Shown piece after piece: positions 1-9,591 of a stretch of DNA of 64,000 nt. Source of the DNA: Chryseobacterium sp. Tr-659 (lineage in GTDB: Bacteria > Bacteroidota > Bacteroidia > Flavobacteriales > Weeksellaceae); contig NZ_VWWP01000001.1 in assembly GCF_011752975.1 (NCBI RefSeq), positions 558,001-622,000 on the forward strand, read 5' to 3'. Under the pieces are notes generated by a model. The model made no database searches and was not told the DNA's origin. It saw only the letters and a list, made by a program, of their open reading frames with translations. The position numbers and the translations under genes were made by a program. The number at the start of each line of letters is the position of its first letter. Positions within the stretch are counted from its first letter, which is position 1.

Positions 1-56
1 GATAACGCCATCAAATTTATTTTTGATTTCAATATATTGAGATAAATTTATTTATT

Positions 57-85
57 TTTGCATGATTGTATCGGAGTTATCTTTG
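57..85 (+). promoter_or_regulatory. Promoter of the polysaccharide locus
   Basis: A TTTG box at 57-60 is followed after 17 bases by TATCTTTG at 78-85. This fits the Bacteroidota housekeeping promoter (TTTG or TTG, then TAnnTTTG). It lies about 50 bases before the first gene, and no other equally good promoter was noticed before 25 kb, so it may drive the whole locus. Another TATTTTTG box lies at 53-60. Confidence 0.6.
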
Positions 86-137
86 ATCGGGTGATTAAAT
101 ATTACATTTTAATTAAATATGGACACAAATACAGACA

Positions 138-2066
138 ATGTACAATTCTCTTAGAAAAAAATTATTTGGAGGGGATAATGTTGTCAATCTCTCAGACGTA
201 AGATATCTTCCTAGATGGATAATACTTATAATAGATATTATTATTCTGGTTATATCCCTGTTTCTTTCTACTTACATTATCGAGAAAATAACCAAGCAGG
301 AGTTTATTTATCATGAAGATAAAAGCGTGATATTTGCCTTTATTATTCTGGTAAATACAGCTTTTATGTATGTCTTTAAGACTTATGCGGGAATTATTCG
401 TCATTCTACATTTATAGATTTATTCAAACTTCTGATATCCTGCTTTTGTACCATGCTGGCGGTGGGAACAATCAATATGTTTTATTTCTGGACTACCGGA
501 GGTAAGTTCATTCTGACTCCTTATCTGGTATTGTATTTTGTGATTTCATTTATGGGGCTATTCCTTTTCAGATTATATGTAAAAGAATTTTTCCATATTG
601 TAAGAGAATACAGAAGGAGCGCACTGAAAAAAAGAATATTGGTTTTAGGAATTGATGAGCAGTCGATCGCCATAGCCAGAGCTATTCTTGATAATCCTAG
701 TCTTCCGTATCAGGTAGTAGGGTTTCTTACCCAGCGAACAGACTCAAAAAGAGCCTCTTTATTGGGAAAACCTATCTATGAAAAGAAAAAAATAGAAGAA
801 CATACTAAAGAAGATCTTATTATTGATGGTGTTCTTATTGTAAAAGAAATGATGGCTAGAGATGAAGTAAATTCCTGGGTGAATTTGTTTCTGGAAAAAG
901 ATCTTCATGTTTTAAAAGCACCATCTGTACAAAAGCTAAGAGACAGTGATTTGGGAGGATCTATTAGGACACTTCAGATAGAAGACCTTTTGAATAGAAA
1001 GCCTATTAAAATCCAAAACGAAAAAGTAAAGAGCAGACACTATGATAAAACGGTGTTGGTAACTGGAGGTGCGGGATCTATTGGAAGTGAAATCGTGAGA
1101 CAGGTTTCTAATTTTAATCCTTCTCTGATTGTGGTACTCGATCAGGCAGAAACACCACTTTACGAAATAGAACTTGAAATGAGAGAAAAATTTCCTCACA
1201 TTGCTTTCAAGTTTGTTTTGGGGGATGTCTCCAATCAGCATAGAATGGAATCTTTGTTCCAGATGTATAACTTCTCAATGGTTTACCATGCGGCAGCCTA
1301 TAAGCATGTCCCTTTGGTTGAAGAAAACCCACATGAAGCAATCTTTGTCAATATATTAGGATCGAAAATTGTTGCAAGATTATCCAGCAAGTATAAAGTA
1401 AACAGATTTGTAATGGTGTCTACAGATAAAGCTGTAAATCCTACCAATGTAATGGGAGCTTCAAAACGTGCTGCCGAACTCTTTGTACAGTCACTTCAGA
1501 ATGTAGATGGAAATGTTACCAAGTTTATCACAACAAGATTTGGAAATGTTTTGGGGTCTAACGGCTCTGTGATTCCTCACTTTAAAAAACAGATTGAAGC
1601 AGGTGGTCCTGTAACGATTACCCATCCGGATATTGTAAGGTATTTCATGACAATTCCTGAAGCCTGTGAACTGGTTCTTCAGGCTGGAACCATGGGTGAA
1701 GGAGGGGAGATCTTTGTCTTTGATATGGGAGAACCGGTTAAAATTCTTGATCTGGCGAAAAGAATGATTAAATTATCAGGTTTTGAACCTAATATTGATA
1801 TTAAGATAATCTATACAGGATTAAGACCCGGTGAGAAACTGTATGAAGAGCTTCTAAGTGATGATGCAAAAACACTTCCTACACATAATGAAAAAATCAT
1901 GGTCTCTAAAGATCCGTCAATGGGATTTGAGGAAATAGACTCACTAACCAAACAAATCACTAAAGCATCTTTAAGAAGAGATAAAGTGGAAGTGGTAAGA
2001 ATTTTGAAAACAATAGTTCCAGAATTCCGGAGTAATAATTCCATATATGAAGCTCTGGATAAATAG
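138..2066 (+). CDS. Membrane NDP-sugar 4,6-dehydratase (CapD/WbpM/PglF family)
   Basis: This 642-residue protein has the full WbpM/PglF layout: an N-terminal membrane part with about four helices between residues 25 and 147, a first nucleotide-binding-like region (about 163-290), then a short-chain dehydrogenase domain from about 303. Visible motifs are the NAD-binding TGGAGSIGSE at 309-318, STDK at 428-431 and MGASK at 439-443, where Met replaces the usual catalytic Tyr as in WbpM and PglF. Family members convert UDP-GlcNAc to UDP-2-acetamido-2,6-dideoxy-4-keto-hexose at the inner membrane. It is the first gene of the locus and is the likely supplier of 4-keto sugar to the aminotransferases at 10608 and 22890. 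The exact product stereochemistry cannot be read from the sequence. Confidence 0.9.
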   Translation: MYNSLRKKLFGGDNVVNLSDVRYLPRWIILIIDIIILVISLFLSTYIIEKITKQEFIYHEDKSVIFAFIILVNTAFMYVFKTYAGIIRHSTFIDLFKLLISCFCTMLAVGTINMFYFWTTGGKFILTPYLVLYFVISFMGLFLFRLYVKEFFHIVREYRRSALKKRILVLGIDEQSIAIARAILDNPSLPYQVVGFLTQRTDSKRASLLGKPIYEKKKIEEHTKEDLIIDGVLIVKEMMARDEVNSWVNLFLEKDLHVLKAPSVQKLRDSDLGGSIRTLQIEDLLNRKPIKIQNEKVKSRHYDKTVLVTGGAGSIGSEIVRQVSNFNPSLIVVLDQAETPLYEIELEMREKFPHIAFKFVLGDVSNQHRMESLFQMYNFSMVYHAAAYKHVPLVEENPHEAIFVNILGSKIVARLSSKYKVNRFVMVSTDKAVNPTNVMGASKRAAELFVQSLQNVDGNVTKFITTRFGNVLGSNGSVIPHFKKQIEAGGPVTITHPDIVRYFMTIPEACELVLQAGTMGEGGEIFVFDMGEPVKILDLAKRMIKLSGFEPNIDIKIIYTGLRPGEKLYEELLSDDAKTLPTHNEKIMVSKDPSMGFEEIDSLTKQITKASLRRDKVEVVRILKTIVPEFRSNNSIYEALDK

Positions 2067-2105
2067 AAAAAATATAAATGTATATTTGTACAATTTTAAA
2101 ATATA

Positions 2106-2927
2106 ATGAGAGGTAAAATATTGACACTAGTACTGGCATCGTCTTTGGTTGTTTCCTGTAAAGTCAATCCCAATGCTAAGAACGATTTAAATTATATGCA
2201 GAATATAGAGCAAGTGGCCATCAGTGCTTCTGCTAAGAATTCTGTCAACACAATTCAAGTGGGGGACCAGCTTATCATCCTGATCACTGCGAAGGATATG
2301 GATGTTGTAAAACCTTTTAATCAGAATTATTCTTCATCAGAGCTTATCCAAACTAACGCTACAGCAGGAGGGAATACACCTAACCAAGGAGCCACTACAT
2401 TGGCTGGACCTAGCTATATTGTAGATGCCAATGGAGATATAGATTTTCCTGTGTTGGGAAGACTGAGTACTTCAGGGAAAACTTTAGTAGAATTTAAAGA
2501 CGAGTTGAGAACAAGAATGACAAAATATGTTATTAATCCAACAGTCAATGTTAAACTTGCTAATTTTAAAGTTACTGTATTAGGTGAAGTCAATAGACAG
2601 GGAGATTATACTGTAGTGAACGGGCAGGCTACGATTCTGAATGCTCTGGGGCTTGCTGGTGATTTGACGCAGTTCGGAAAAAGAGAAGATGTTTTGGTAA
2701 TTAGAACTGAAAATGGAGAAGTTACCCATGGACGTGTAAACCTTCAGGATGCCAATTTAATCAACTCTCCTTACTATAATCTGAAACAAGGTGATGCCAT
2801 AATTGTTTCTTCTAATAAAGTAAGAGATCTTACCTCTAAACAAAACCCAAATACAACTCTTTATCTTACAGCAGCATCTATTGCAGTAACGGCAATAGCA
2901 GTAGTAATAAGTTTATTTAAGAAATAA
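2106..2927 (+). CDS. Wza-like polysaccharide export lipoprotein
   Basis: The 273-residue protein starts with a lipoprotein signal ending in VVSC (Cys about 17), so it is probably anchored in the outer membrane or periplasm. The middle carries a Poly_export domain ([17 protein letters not shown], about 101-117) followed by an SLBB-type segment ([15 protein letters not shown], about 157-171). It ends in a hydrophobic helix (about 248-270) and two lysines, unlike the longer E. coli Wza with its amphipathic barrel helix. The family forms the periplasmic and outer-membrane conduit for capsule or exopolysaccharide. The next gene, a Wzc-like kinase, begins 7 bases after the stop, the usual pairing. 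Confidence 0.9.
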   Translation: MRGKILTLVLASSLVVSCKVNPNAKNDLNYMQNIEQVAISASAKNSVNTIQVGDQLIILITAKDMDVVKPFNQNYSSSELIQTNATAGGNTPNQGATTLAGPSYIVDANGDIDFPVLGRLSTSGKTLVEFKDELRTRMTKYVINPTVNVKLANFKVTVLGEVNRQGDYTVVNGQATILNALGLAGDLTQFGKREDVLVIRTENGEVTHGRVNLQDANLINSPYYNLKQGDAIIVSSNKVRDLTSKQNPNTTLYLTAASIAVTAIAVVISLFKK

Positions 2928-2934
2928 AAAATTA

Positions 2935-5334
2935 ATGAGCAGCCAACAGTCTTCCCCATCTTTAGAAGTAGAAAATAATTCAAACAATATTGATATTAAT
3001 GAAATAGTAAGGCCCTATTTACGGAAATGGCCATGGTTTATACTTAGTGGCCTGATAGCTTTGATTATAGGATATGTTTCATTAACATTTATGACTCCAA
3101 TTTACAATGTACAAACTACAGTACTAGTAAAAGATGCGAAAAACTCATCATTGCCGATGAATAGCGAGATAGGAGTGCTTCCTGATTTTTCAGGTTTTGG
3201 AGGCCTAAAGACTAATAGTATAGCCAATGAAATTGAGATACTTAAGTCTAAAAAATTGATGCGAGATGTTATCATTAATAAAAATCTCCAGGTCGATATT
3301 TTTACAAAATCTAAGCTTAGAAAAATCGAATTGTATAAAGAAACTTCTCCAATTGAAGTTAAGGTTATCAATGAAAAACCAAGTAAAAAATCCCTTAATG
3401 TTGTTAAACTAAAAATAGAAGGGAATAAGGTTACAGTAAACCTGGGTAAGTCTCATAAAGAGATAGTTACCACATATGGTAAGACGATTGGACTTCCTTT
3501 TGCTAATATAATCATTACAAAAAATCCCAAGTATAATTCTACTGCGGTAAATGAAGGAGACATAAATAATTTAGAACTTTATATTTCAACTATAGAGAAT
3601 AAAGTAAGTCTTTTGCAAAAGGTTCTTGGGGTAAACTTAATTAACAAAGAGGCAACTGTATTGAAACTAGAGATGAGTTATCCGCAGATTTCAAAAGCAG
3701 AAGACATTCTTAACACTTTAGTAATTGCTTATAATAATGATGCTATTTTGGATAAAAATTCTGAATCCAGAAAAACATTAGATTTTATTGAAGATAGAAT
3801 TAAGAAACTTACAGGGGAATTAGGAGATGTAGAAAATGAGAAAGAGACCTTTAAATCAAAAAATAAACTTACGGATCTTGAGACAGAGGTTAAAATTGAT
3901 TTACAAAGTTCAGCTTCTGCAAAAGCAAAACAATTAGATGTAGATGCACAACTTGAATTAACGAATTCATTAATTGGATTTGTGTCCAAACAAGGCCAAT
4001 ATCAGGCCTTGCCGTCTAACGTAGGACTTAATAATCCAGAAGCAACTTCAGGAATTTCAACCTATAATCAAATGATTTTGCAAAGGAATAGATTACTTGA
4101 ATCTGCAACAACTGAAAATCCAGCTGTAGTAGATATTACAAAACAAATTAATGTAATGCGTAATTCTATTGTACAAAGTTTACAAAGAAATAGAGAAGGA
4201 TTAGAACTTGCCAGAAATGAATATCTTGGAGAACAAAACAAAGTTTCCGGAAAGATTTCCAGGCTTCCATCTATTGAAAAAATATTCAGAGGTATTGAAA
4301 GACAACAGCAGATTAAAGAGAATCTTTATTTGCTATTGCTACAGAAAAGAGAAGAAACAGCTATTGCTCAGTCTATTAATGCTCCAAAGGCAAAGGTGAT
4401 AGATGTAGCCTATGCTTCTCCTATTCCAGTAGCTCCAAAGAAGAATATAATCCTTATTATTGCATTATTATTAGGGCTTTTAATTCCCTTTATCATAATT
4501 TATTTATTACAGCTTTTCAATAATAAAGTTGTTTCTAAACATGATCTTGAGAAACTTATTCAAGTACCTGTAATTGCAGAATTACCAAGTCTTGAAAAAG
4601 GTGATTCTGAAATTGTAAAAGTAAATGATATTACTCCTATGGCAGAAGCCTTTAGAATTCTTATTACCAATATGAATTTCATGCTTCCAAAGGATAAAAC
4701 TGGTGGAAAAGTGGTGTTTGTAACGTCAACGGTAAAAGGAGAGGGTAAAACATTTACATCCGTAAATTTAGCTTTGACATTGGCTAATCCTAAAAAGAAA
4801 GCGATCATTATCGGTTCTGATATCAGAAACCCGCAGTTGCAAAGATATAACCCTGCAAGAAAAGGCTTAATTGGTCTTACAGAATATCTTTATTCTGATG
4901 ATACCAAAATGGAAGATATCATTCATGTTTCATCTTTCAACCCATATCTGGATGTAATTTATTCTGGAATGATTCCGCCAAACCCAACAGAACTATTGTC
5001 TAATGGGCGTTATGAAGCATTATTAGATGAACTTAAGTCCAAATATGACTACATCATTTTAGATACTGCACCATTGCTTCTTGTTACAGATACATTCCTT
5101 ATCGCAGATTTATCTGATGTTACAATTTATGTCTCCAGATCTAAATATACAGAAAAGCCATTATTAGAGTTCGCAAGGACAAATATTGAACAAAAGAAGA
5201 TCCGAAATGTTGGATTCGTACTTAATGATGTAAACAGAGAAAACTTAGGATACAGTAATAAATACGGTTACGGTTATAATAATCAGGTAGAACAAACACT
5301 ATTTCAAAAAATAAAAAATAAACTTTTTAGTTAA
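2935..5334 (+). CDS. Wzc-like chain-length regulator and tyrosine autokinase
   Basis: The 799-residue protein fuses a Wzz co-polymerase to a BY-kinase. Transmembrane helices lie at about 32-53 and 504-525, with a long periplasmic coiled-coil part between. The cytoplasmic kinase has Walker A at 598-606 (STVKGEGKT), a Walker A' Asp at 629 (GSDIRNP) and Walker B Asp710 (IILDTAP). A C-terminal tyrosine cluster is present (Y773, Y777, Y779, Y781), the usual autophosphorylation tail. Family role: it controls polymer length and drives export with the Wza-like partner just upstream. No Wzb or PHP-type phosphatase gene occurs in this locus, so dephosphorylation must come from elsewhere. Confidence 0.92.
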   Translation: MSSQQSSPSLEVENNSNNIDINEIVRPYLRKWPWFILSGLIALIIGYVSLTFMTPIYNVQTTVLVKDAKNSSLPMNSEIGVLPDFSGFGGLKTNSIANEIEILKSKKLMRDVIINKNLQVDIFTKSKLRKIELYKETSPIEVKVINEKPSKKSLNVVKLKIEGNKVTVNLGKSHKEIVTTYGKTIGLPFANIIITKNPKYNSTAVNEGDINNLELYISTIENKVSLLQKVLGVNLINKEATVLKLEMSYPQISKAEDILNTLVIAYNNDAILDKNSESRKTLDFIEDRIKKLTGELGDVENEKETFKSKNKLTDLETEVKIDLQSSASAKAKQLDVDAQLELTNSLIGFVSKQGQYQALPSNVGLNNPEATSGISTYNQMILQRNRLLESATTENPAVVDITKQINVMRNSIVQSLQRNREGLELARNEYLGEQNKVSGKISRLPSIEKIFRGIERQQQIKENLYLLLLQKREETAIAQSINAPKAKVIDVAYASPIPVAPKKNIILIIALLLGLLIPFIIIYLLQLFNNKVVSKHDLEKLIQVPVIAELPSLEKGDSEIVKVNDITPMAEAFRILITNMNFMLPKDKTGGKVVFVTSTVKGEGKTFTSVNLALTLANPKKKAIIIGSDIRNPQLQRYNPARKGLIGLTEYLYSDDTKMEDIIHVSSFNPYLDVIYSGMIPPNPTELLSNGRYEALLDELKSKYDYIILDTAPLLLVTDTFLIADLSDVTIYVSRSKYTEKPLLEFARTNIEQKKIRNVGFVLNDVNRENLGYSNKYGYGYNNQVEQTLFQKIKNKLFS

Positions 5335-5336
5335 TA

Positions 5337-6629
5337 ATGAAAACTTATAAAATAGCAGTTATTGGACAAGGATATGTAGGGCTTCCGCTATCACTGGAAT
5401 TTGCATCTCATTACCCTGTATTAGGATTTGATATCAATGCACAGCGTGTTGAACAGCTTAATGACGGACATGATATTACTCTTGAAGCAGACCTTGATAA
5501 ACTGAGCAGCGGCCTTGAAAGATTTAAAGAATCAAATGGAACTATTGGATATAGATCTACCAGCCAGCTTTCTGAAATTTCAGATGCAAATGTTTTTATT
5601 GTAACTGTTCCTACACCTATCGATAAATATAACGCACCGGATCTTAACCCTTTAATCTCTGCATCAAAAATGTTGGGAGAAATTATCAAGAAGGGAGATA
5701 TCATTATTTATGAATCTACTGTTTTCCCAGGATGTACAGAAGAAGAATGTGTTCCGGTTCTGGAGAAATATTCCGGACTGAAATTCAATGAAGACTTTTT
5801 TGTAGGGTATTCCCCTGAAAGAATCAATCCGGGAGATAAAGTAAATACGCTTACCAGTGTAAAAAAAGTGACTTCAGGATCTACAGAAGAAATAGCAGAA
5901 GAAGTAGATCATCTTTATAAAAAAATTATTACAGCAGGTACGCACAAAGCACCTAGTATTAAAGTAGCAGAAGCTTCAAAAGCTATTGAAAATGCACAGA
6001 GAGACGTTAACATCTCTTTTGTTAACGAGCTTGCATTGATCTTCGATAGAGTGGGTATTGATACCAACGACGTATTGGAAGCTGCAGGAACAAAATATAA
6101 CTTCCTTAAATATAAACCGGGATTAGTAGGGGGCCACTGTATTTCAGTAGATCCATATTATCTCGCACATAAAGCCGAACAGCTGGGATATCACCCGGAC
6201 GTTATCTTGTCTGGAAGAAGAGTAAATGATTCAATTGCGAAATTTGTTGCCTCTAAAGTAGTGAAACTTCTTATTGCAAAAGGAGGAGTGATTAAAGATT
6301 CAGAAGCTCTGATTTTAGGAGTTACCTTTAAAGAGAACTGCCCAGATGTAAGAAATACAAAGGTGGTAGATATTTACAGAGAACTTTCAGATTATGGAGT
6401 TAATGTAGATATTTATGATCCTTGGGCAAGCAAAGAAGAAGTGAAGCATGAATATGATATTAATATTCTTGATGCACTTATCGAAGGAAAAAAATATGAT
6501 TCACTGATCATTGCTGTTTCCCATAACGAATTCCTTGAAATGGATCTGAATACCCTGAAAAAAGATAATGCAGTGGTATTCGATACCAAAGCATGTTTAG
6601 ACAGAAATTTGGTAGACGCAAGACTATAA
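5337..6629 (+). CDS. wbpA: UDP-N-acetylglucosamine 6-dehydrogenase (WbpA/TviB type)
   Basis: The 430-residue protein is a nucleotide-sugar dehydrogenase. It has the N-terminal NAD motif GQGYVG (about 10-15), the lysine-containing central helix (about 225-235) and the catalytic cysteine C268 in GGHCISVDPYY. The sequence around the cysteine and the following LGYHPDVILSGRRVNDS resembles the WbpA/WbpO/TviB branch, which oxidises UDP-HexNAc to UDP-HexNAcA, more than UDP-glucose dehydrogenase. It begins 3 bases after the kinase stop. Neighbouring homologues of WbpB, WbpD and WbpE make UDP-GlcNAc the most likely substrate. UDP-GalNAc cannot be excluded. Confidence 0.85.
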   Translation: MKTYKIAVIGQGYVGLPLSLEFASHYPVLGFDINAQRVEQLNDGHDITLEADLDKLSSGLERFKESNGTIGYRSTSQLSEISDANVFIVTVPTPIDKYNAPDLNPLISASKMLGEIIKKGDIIIYESTVFPGCTEEECVPVLEKYSGLKFNEDFFVGYSPERINPGDKVNTLTSVKKVTSGSTEEIAEEVDHLYKKIITAGTHKAPSIKVAEASKAIENAQRDVNISFVNELALIFDRVGIDTNDVLEAAGTKYNFLKYKPGLVGGHCISVDPYYLAHKAEQLGYHPDVILSGRRVNDSIAKFVASKVVKLLIAKGGVIKDSEALILGVTFKENCPDVRNTKVVDIYRELSDYGVNVDIYDPWASKEEVKHEYDINILDALIEGKKYDSLIIAVSHNEFLEMDLNTLKKDNAVVFDTKACLDRNLVDARL

Positions 6630-6635
6630 TAGAGA

Positions 6636-7826
6636 ATGAATTATGATATTGTAATCGTTGGTGCAGGTTTAGTGGGATTGGCTACCGCTTATCAGGCTAA
6701 ACTTAAAAATCCTGATTCTAAGATCCTTATTTTAGAAAAAGAAAAAGATGTTGCATTACATCAGTCTGGGCATAACAGTGGAGTAATTCATAGCGGAATA
6801 TATTACAAGCCGGGAAGCCTTAAAGCTACAAACTGTATTGAAGGCTATCATTCGGTGATTGATTTTGCAGAAAAACACGGGATCAGATATGATTTATGTG
6901 GTAAGATTATTGTAGCTACTTCGCAGGAAGAACTTCCGCTGCTTGATAATATCTACAAAAGAGGAGTTGAAAACGGTCTTCAGGATCTGAAATATCTTTC
7001 CAGAGAAGAATTCCGTGAAATAGAACCTCACTGTGAAGGAATAAAAGCCATCAAAGTACCGCAGACCGGTATTATAGACTATCCGGGAGTTGCTAAAAAG
7101 ATCAAAGAATTGTTTGAAGAACTTGGCGGAGAAGTGAAGTTTAATAACGAAGTAAAAAACATTATCAACAATAATTCTGAAGTGATTATAAAAACAGATC
7201 ACTCGGAATTCAGAGCTAAGAAATTAATTTCCTGTGCCGGGCTTTACTCAGATAAAATCACAAAAATGACTAACGAAAAGAATGATGTGATCATCATTCC
7301 TTTCAGAGGAGAGTATTATAAAATAAAAGATGAAAAAAAGCATCTTGTAAAACATCTTATTTACCCTGTTCCCGATCCTAGCTTTCCATTTCTGGGAGTT
7401 CATTTTACCAGAATGATTGATGGAAATATTGAAGCAGGCCCTAATGCAGTCCTTGCTTTCAGAAAAGAAGGATATAAGTTTTTTGATTTTGATTTCAATG
7501 AAACAATGCAGACCCTTACATGGCCTGGTTTCAGAAAAATTGTTGCTAAGTATGGAAAAACAGGTATGGGAGAAGTTCACCGCTCTCTTTCCAAAGCTGC
7601 ATTTACAAAAGCATTGCAAAAATTGATGCCTGAAATACAGGAAAGCGACCTTGTAACAGGCGGTTCAGGAGTAAGAGCACAGGCTTGTGACCGCAATGGA
7701 GCATTAATTGATGATTTCGATATCGTGAAAAACGGAAATATCATCCATGTCAGAAATGCACCATCTCCGGCAGCAACATCTTGTTTTGCTATCGGAAATA
7801 AGATAAGTGATCTTGTAGAAAAATAA
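6636..7826 (+). CDS. lhgO: L-2-hydroxyglutarate oxidase
   Basis: The 396-residue flavoprotein has an N-terminal FAD motif (VGAGLVGLATAYQ, about 8-20), the QSGHNSGVIHSGIYY segment (about 48-62) typical of LhgO, and a C-terminal FAD-contact region (GGSGVRAQACDRNG, about 340-353). LhgO enzymes oxidise L-2-hydroxyglutarate to 2-oxoglutarate and pass electrons to FAD and the respiratory chain. Its place here is striking: it lies 6 bases after wbpA and just before wbpE, with wbpB further on. The WbpB/WbpE couple is known to dispose of NADH by reducing 2-oxoglutarate to 2-hydroxyglutarate. I infer that this enzyme recycles that by-product. The alternative is general metabolite repair. Confidence 0.88.
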   Translation: MNYDIVIVGAGLVGLATAYQAKLKNPDSKILILEKEKDVALHQSGHNSGVIHSGIYYKPGSLKATNCIEGYHSVIDFAEKHGIRYDLCGKIIVATSQEELPLLDNIYKRGVENGLQDLKYLSREEFREIEPHCEGIKAIKVPQTGIIDYPGVAKKIKELFEELGGEVKFNNEVKNIINNNSEVIIKTDHSEFRAKKLISCAGLYSDKITKMTNEKNDVIIIPFRGEYYKIKDEKKHLVKHLIYPVPDPSFPFLGVHFTRMIDGNIEAGPNAVLAFRKEGYKFFDFDFNETMQTLTWPGFRKIVAKYGKTGMGEVHRSLSKAAFTKALQKLMPEIQESDLVTGGSGVRAQACDRNGALIDDFDIVKNGNIIHVRNAPSPAATSCFAIGNKISDLVEK

Positions 7827-7865
7827 AACTAGACTTTCTGTATGATATCCAAAACAGATATAAAT

Positions 7866-8993
7866 ATGAAAATTCAAATGGTTGACCTGAAAGGTCAATA
7901 TCAGAAGATAAAAAATGAAATTGATGCCGGAATTCAGGAATGTATTGATAATACGGCATTTATTAATGGTCCTGCAGTAAAAGAATTTCAACAGGATTTT
8001 GAAAAATATCTAAACGTAAAACACGTTATTCCTTGTGCAAATGGTACTGATGCCTTGCAGATCGCAATGATGGCATTGGATCTGAAACCAGGTGACGAAG
8101 TGCTTTGTCCTGCATTCACTTATGTTGCTACAGCAGAAGTTATTGGCCTTTTAGGGCTGAAACCTGTTATGGTAGACGTTGATGAAAATACTTTTGACAT
8201 TGAATTGAATGGGCTGGAAGCATATTTAACTCCCAATACAAAAGCAATTGTTCCGGTTCATTTATACGGGCAAAGCGCGAACATGGAGAAAATTGTTGAG
8301 TTTGCACAAAAACACAACCTTTTTATTATTGAGGATAATGCACAAGCTATTGGCTCAGATTACACTTTCTCAGACGGAAGTGTTAAAAAAACCGGAACCA
8401 TCGGACATATAGGATGTACATCTTTCTTTCCTTCAAAAAATCTGGGATGTTATGGAGACGGTGGAGCATTGATGACCAATGATGACGATCTGGCACTAAA
8501 GATAAGAATGATCGCCAACCACGGCCAGCAAAAAAAATACCACCATAAAGTTTTGGGATGTAACTCAAGATTGGATACCATTCAGGCTGCTGTTCTTAAA
8601 GTGAAACTAAAAAAGCTTGACGAATATTCAGAAGCCAGAAATAAAATGGCTGCTTATTATGATGAAAACCTTACCGGTATCTCTGAAATTCAGATTCCGG
8701 AAAGAGCAAAACATTCCACTCATGTTTTTCACCAGTATACATTAAGAGTAAAAAATGGAAAAAGAGATGAATTGCAGCAATATCTTGGTGAAAAAAATAT
8801 TCCAAGTATGATTTACTATCCGCTTCCGTTATATAAGCAAGAGGCTTTTCAGCAGTATGTAGCAGAAGGTTTTAGTCTTCCGGTTACAGAAATGCTTTGT
8901 TCAGAAGTTCTTTCACTTCCTGTACATACAGAATTTGATCAGGAATCTTCAGATTATATTATTGCGGAGATCAAAAACTTTTTTAACTCATAA
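7866..8993 (+). CDS. wbpE: WbpE-like PLP-dependent sugar 3-aminotransferase
   Basis: This is a DegT/DnrJ/EryC1/StrS aminotransferase of 375 residues from the ATG at 7866. An in-frame ATG at 7842 would add eight residues, but MKIQMVDLKGQY fits the usual family start better. Visible features are the NGTDALQIAM phosphate-binding segment, the IIEDNAQAIG motif with the PLP-contacting Asp, and the Schiff-base lysine in FFPSKNLGCYGDGGA (K191 from 7866). WbpE transfers an amino group from glutamate to UDP-3-keto-GlcNAcA. Context (wbpA before, wbpD and wbpB after) supports that assignment over other members of this broad family. Confidence 0.85.
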   Translation: MKIQMVDLKGQYQKIKNEIDAGIQECIDNTAFINGPAVKEFQQDFEKYLNVKHVIPCANGTDALQIAMMALDLKPGDEVLCPAFTYVATAEVIGLLGLKPVMVDVDENTFDIELNGLEAYLTPNTKAIVPVHLYGQSANMEKIVEFAQKHNLFIIEDNAQAIGSDYTFSDGSVKKTGTIGHIGCTSFFPSKNLGCYGDGGALMTNDDDLALKIRMIANHGQQKKYHHKVLGCNSRLDTIQAAVLKVKLKKLDEYSEARNKMAAYYDENLTGISEIQIPERAKHSTHVFHQYTLRVKNGKRDELQQYLGEKNIPSMIYYPLPLYKQEAFQQYVAEGFSLPVTEMLCSEVLSLPVHTEFDQESSDYIIAEIKNFFNS

Positions 8994-9007
8994 CAATCGA
9001 TAAAATT

Positions 9008-9580
9008 ATGTCGGATTTTTTTGCACACGAAACAGCAGTTATAGACGAAGGCTGTACAATAGGAGCCGGAACCAAGATCTGGCACTTTTCCCACATTATG
9101 CCGGATTGTGTTTTAGGAGAAAAATGTAATATTGGCCAGAATGTAGTAGTTTCACCTAAAGTAGTTTTGGGAAAGAATGTAAAAGTTCAGAATAATGTAT
9201 CCATTTATGAGGGTGTTACCTGTGATGATGATGTTTTCCTGGGACCTTCTATGGTTTTTACAAATGTGATCAACCCAAGAAGTGCAGTTAACAGAAAAAA
9301 TGAATACCTAAAAACTCACGTTGGAAAAGGTGCTTCCATTGGAGCCAATGCAACAATTGTTTGCGGACATGATATTGGGAAATATGCATTTATTGGAGCC
9401 GGAGCTGTGGTTACAAAAGAAGTTCCGGATTATGCTTTGGTCGTAGGAAACCCGGCAAGACAAATGGGCTGGATGAGTGAATTCGGACAGCGTCTTAATT
9501 TCAATGAAGAAGGTATTGCTGTATGTGAAGAAAGCGGAGAAGAATACAAATTAGAAAATAATAGAGTTTCGAAAATTTAA
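9008..9580 (+). CDS. wbpD: WbpD-like UDP-amino-sugar N-acetyltransferase
   Basis: The 190-residue protein is a left-handed beta-helix acyltransferase. Hexapeptide repeats (for example IGAGTKIWHF, LGEKCNIGQNVVV, LGKNVKVQNNVSI) run through most of the chain, with the family motif NPRSAVNRKNEY (about 89-100) and a C-terminal VGNPARQMGWMSEFGQRL. WbpD acetylates the 3-amino group of UDP-2-acetamido-3-amino-2,3-dideoxyglucuronate with acetyl-CoA. It lies 14 bases after the aminotransferase and 11 bases before the WbpB-like dehydrogenase, so the pathway genes are together. Confidence 0.87.
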   Translation: MSDFFAHETAVIDEGCTIGAGTKIWHFSHIMPDCVLGEKCNIGQNVVVSPKVVLGKNVKVQNNVSIYEGVTCDDDVFLGPSMVFTNVINPRSAVNRKNEYLKTHVGKGASIGANATIVCGHDIGKYAFIGAGAVVTKEVPDYALVVGNPARQMGWMSEFGQRLNFNEEGIAVCEESGEEYKLENNRVSKI

Positions 9581-9591
9581 AAGAATTGCAG

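Noticed and set aside
119..154. Short frame upstream of the first gene
   Set aside because: It is a 12-codon reading frame in another phase that overlaps the real start. A leader peptide is possible but nothing supports it.
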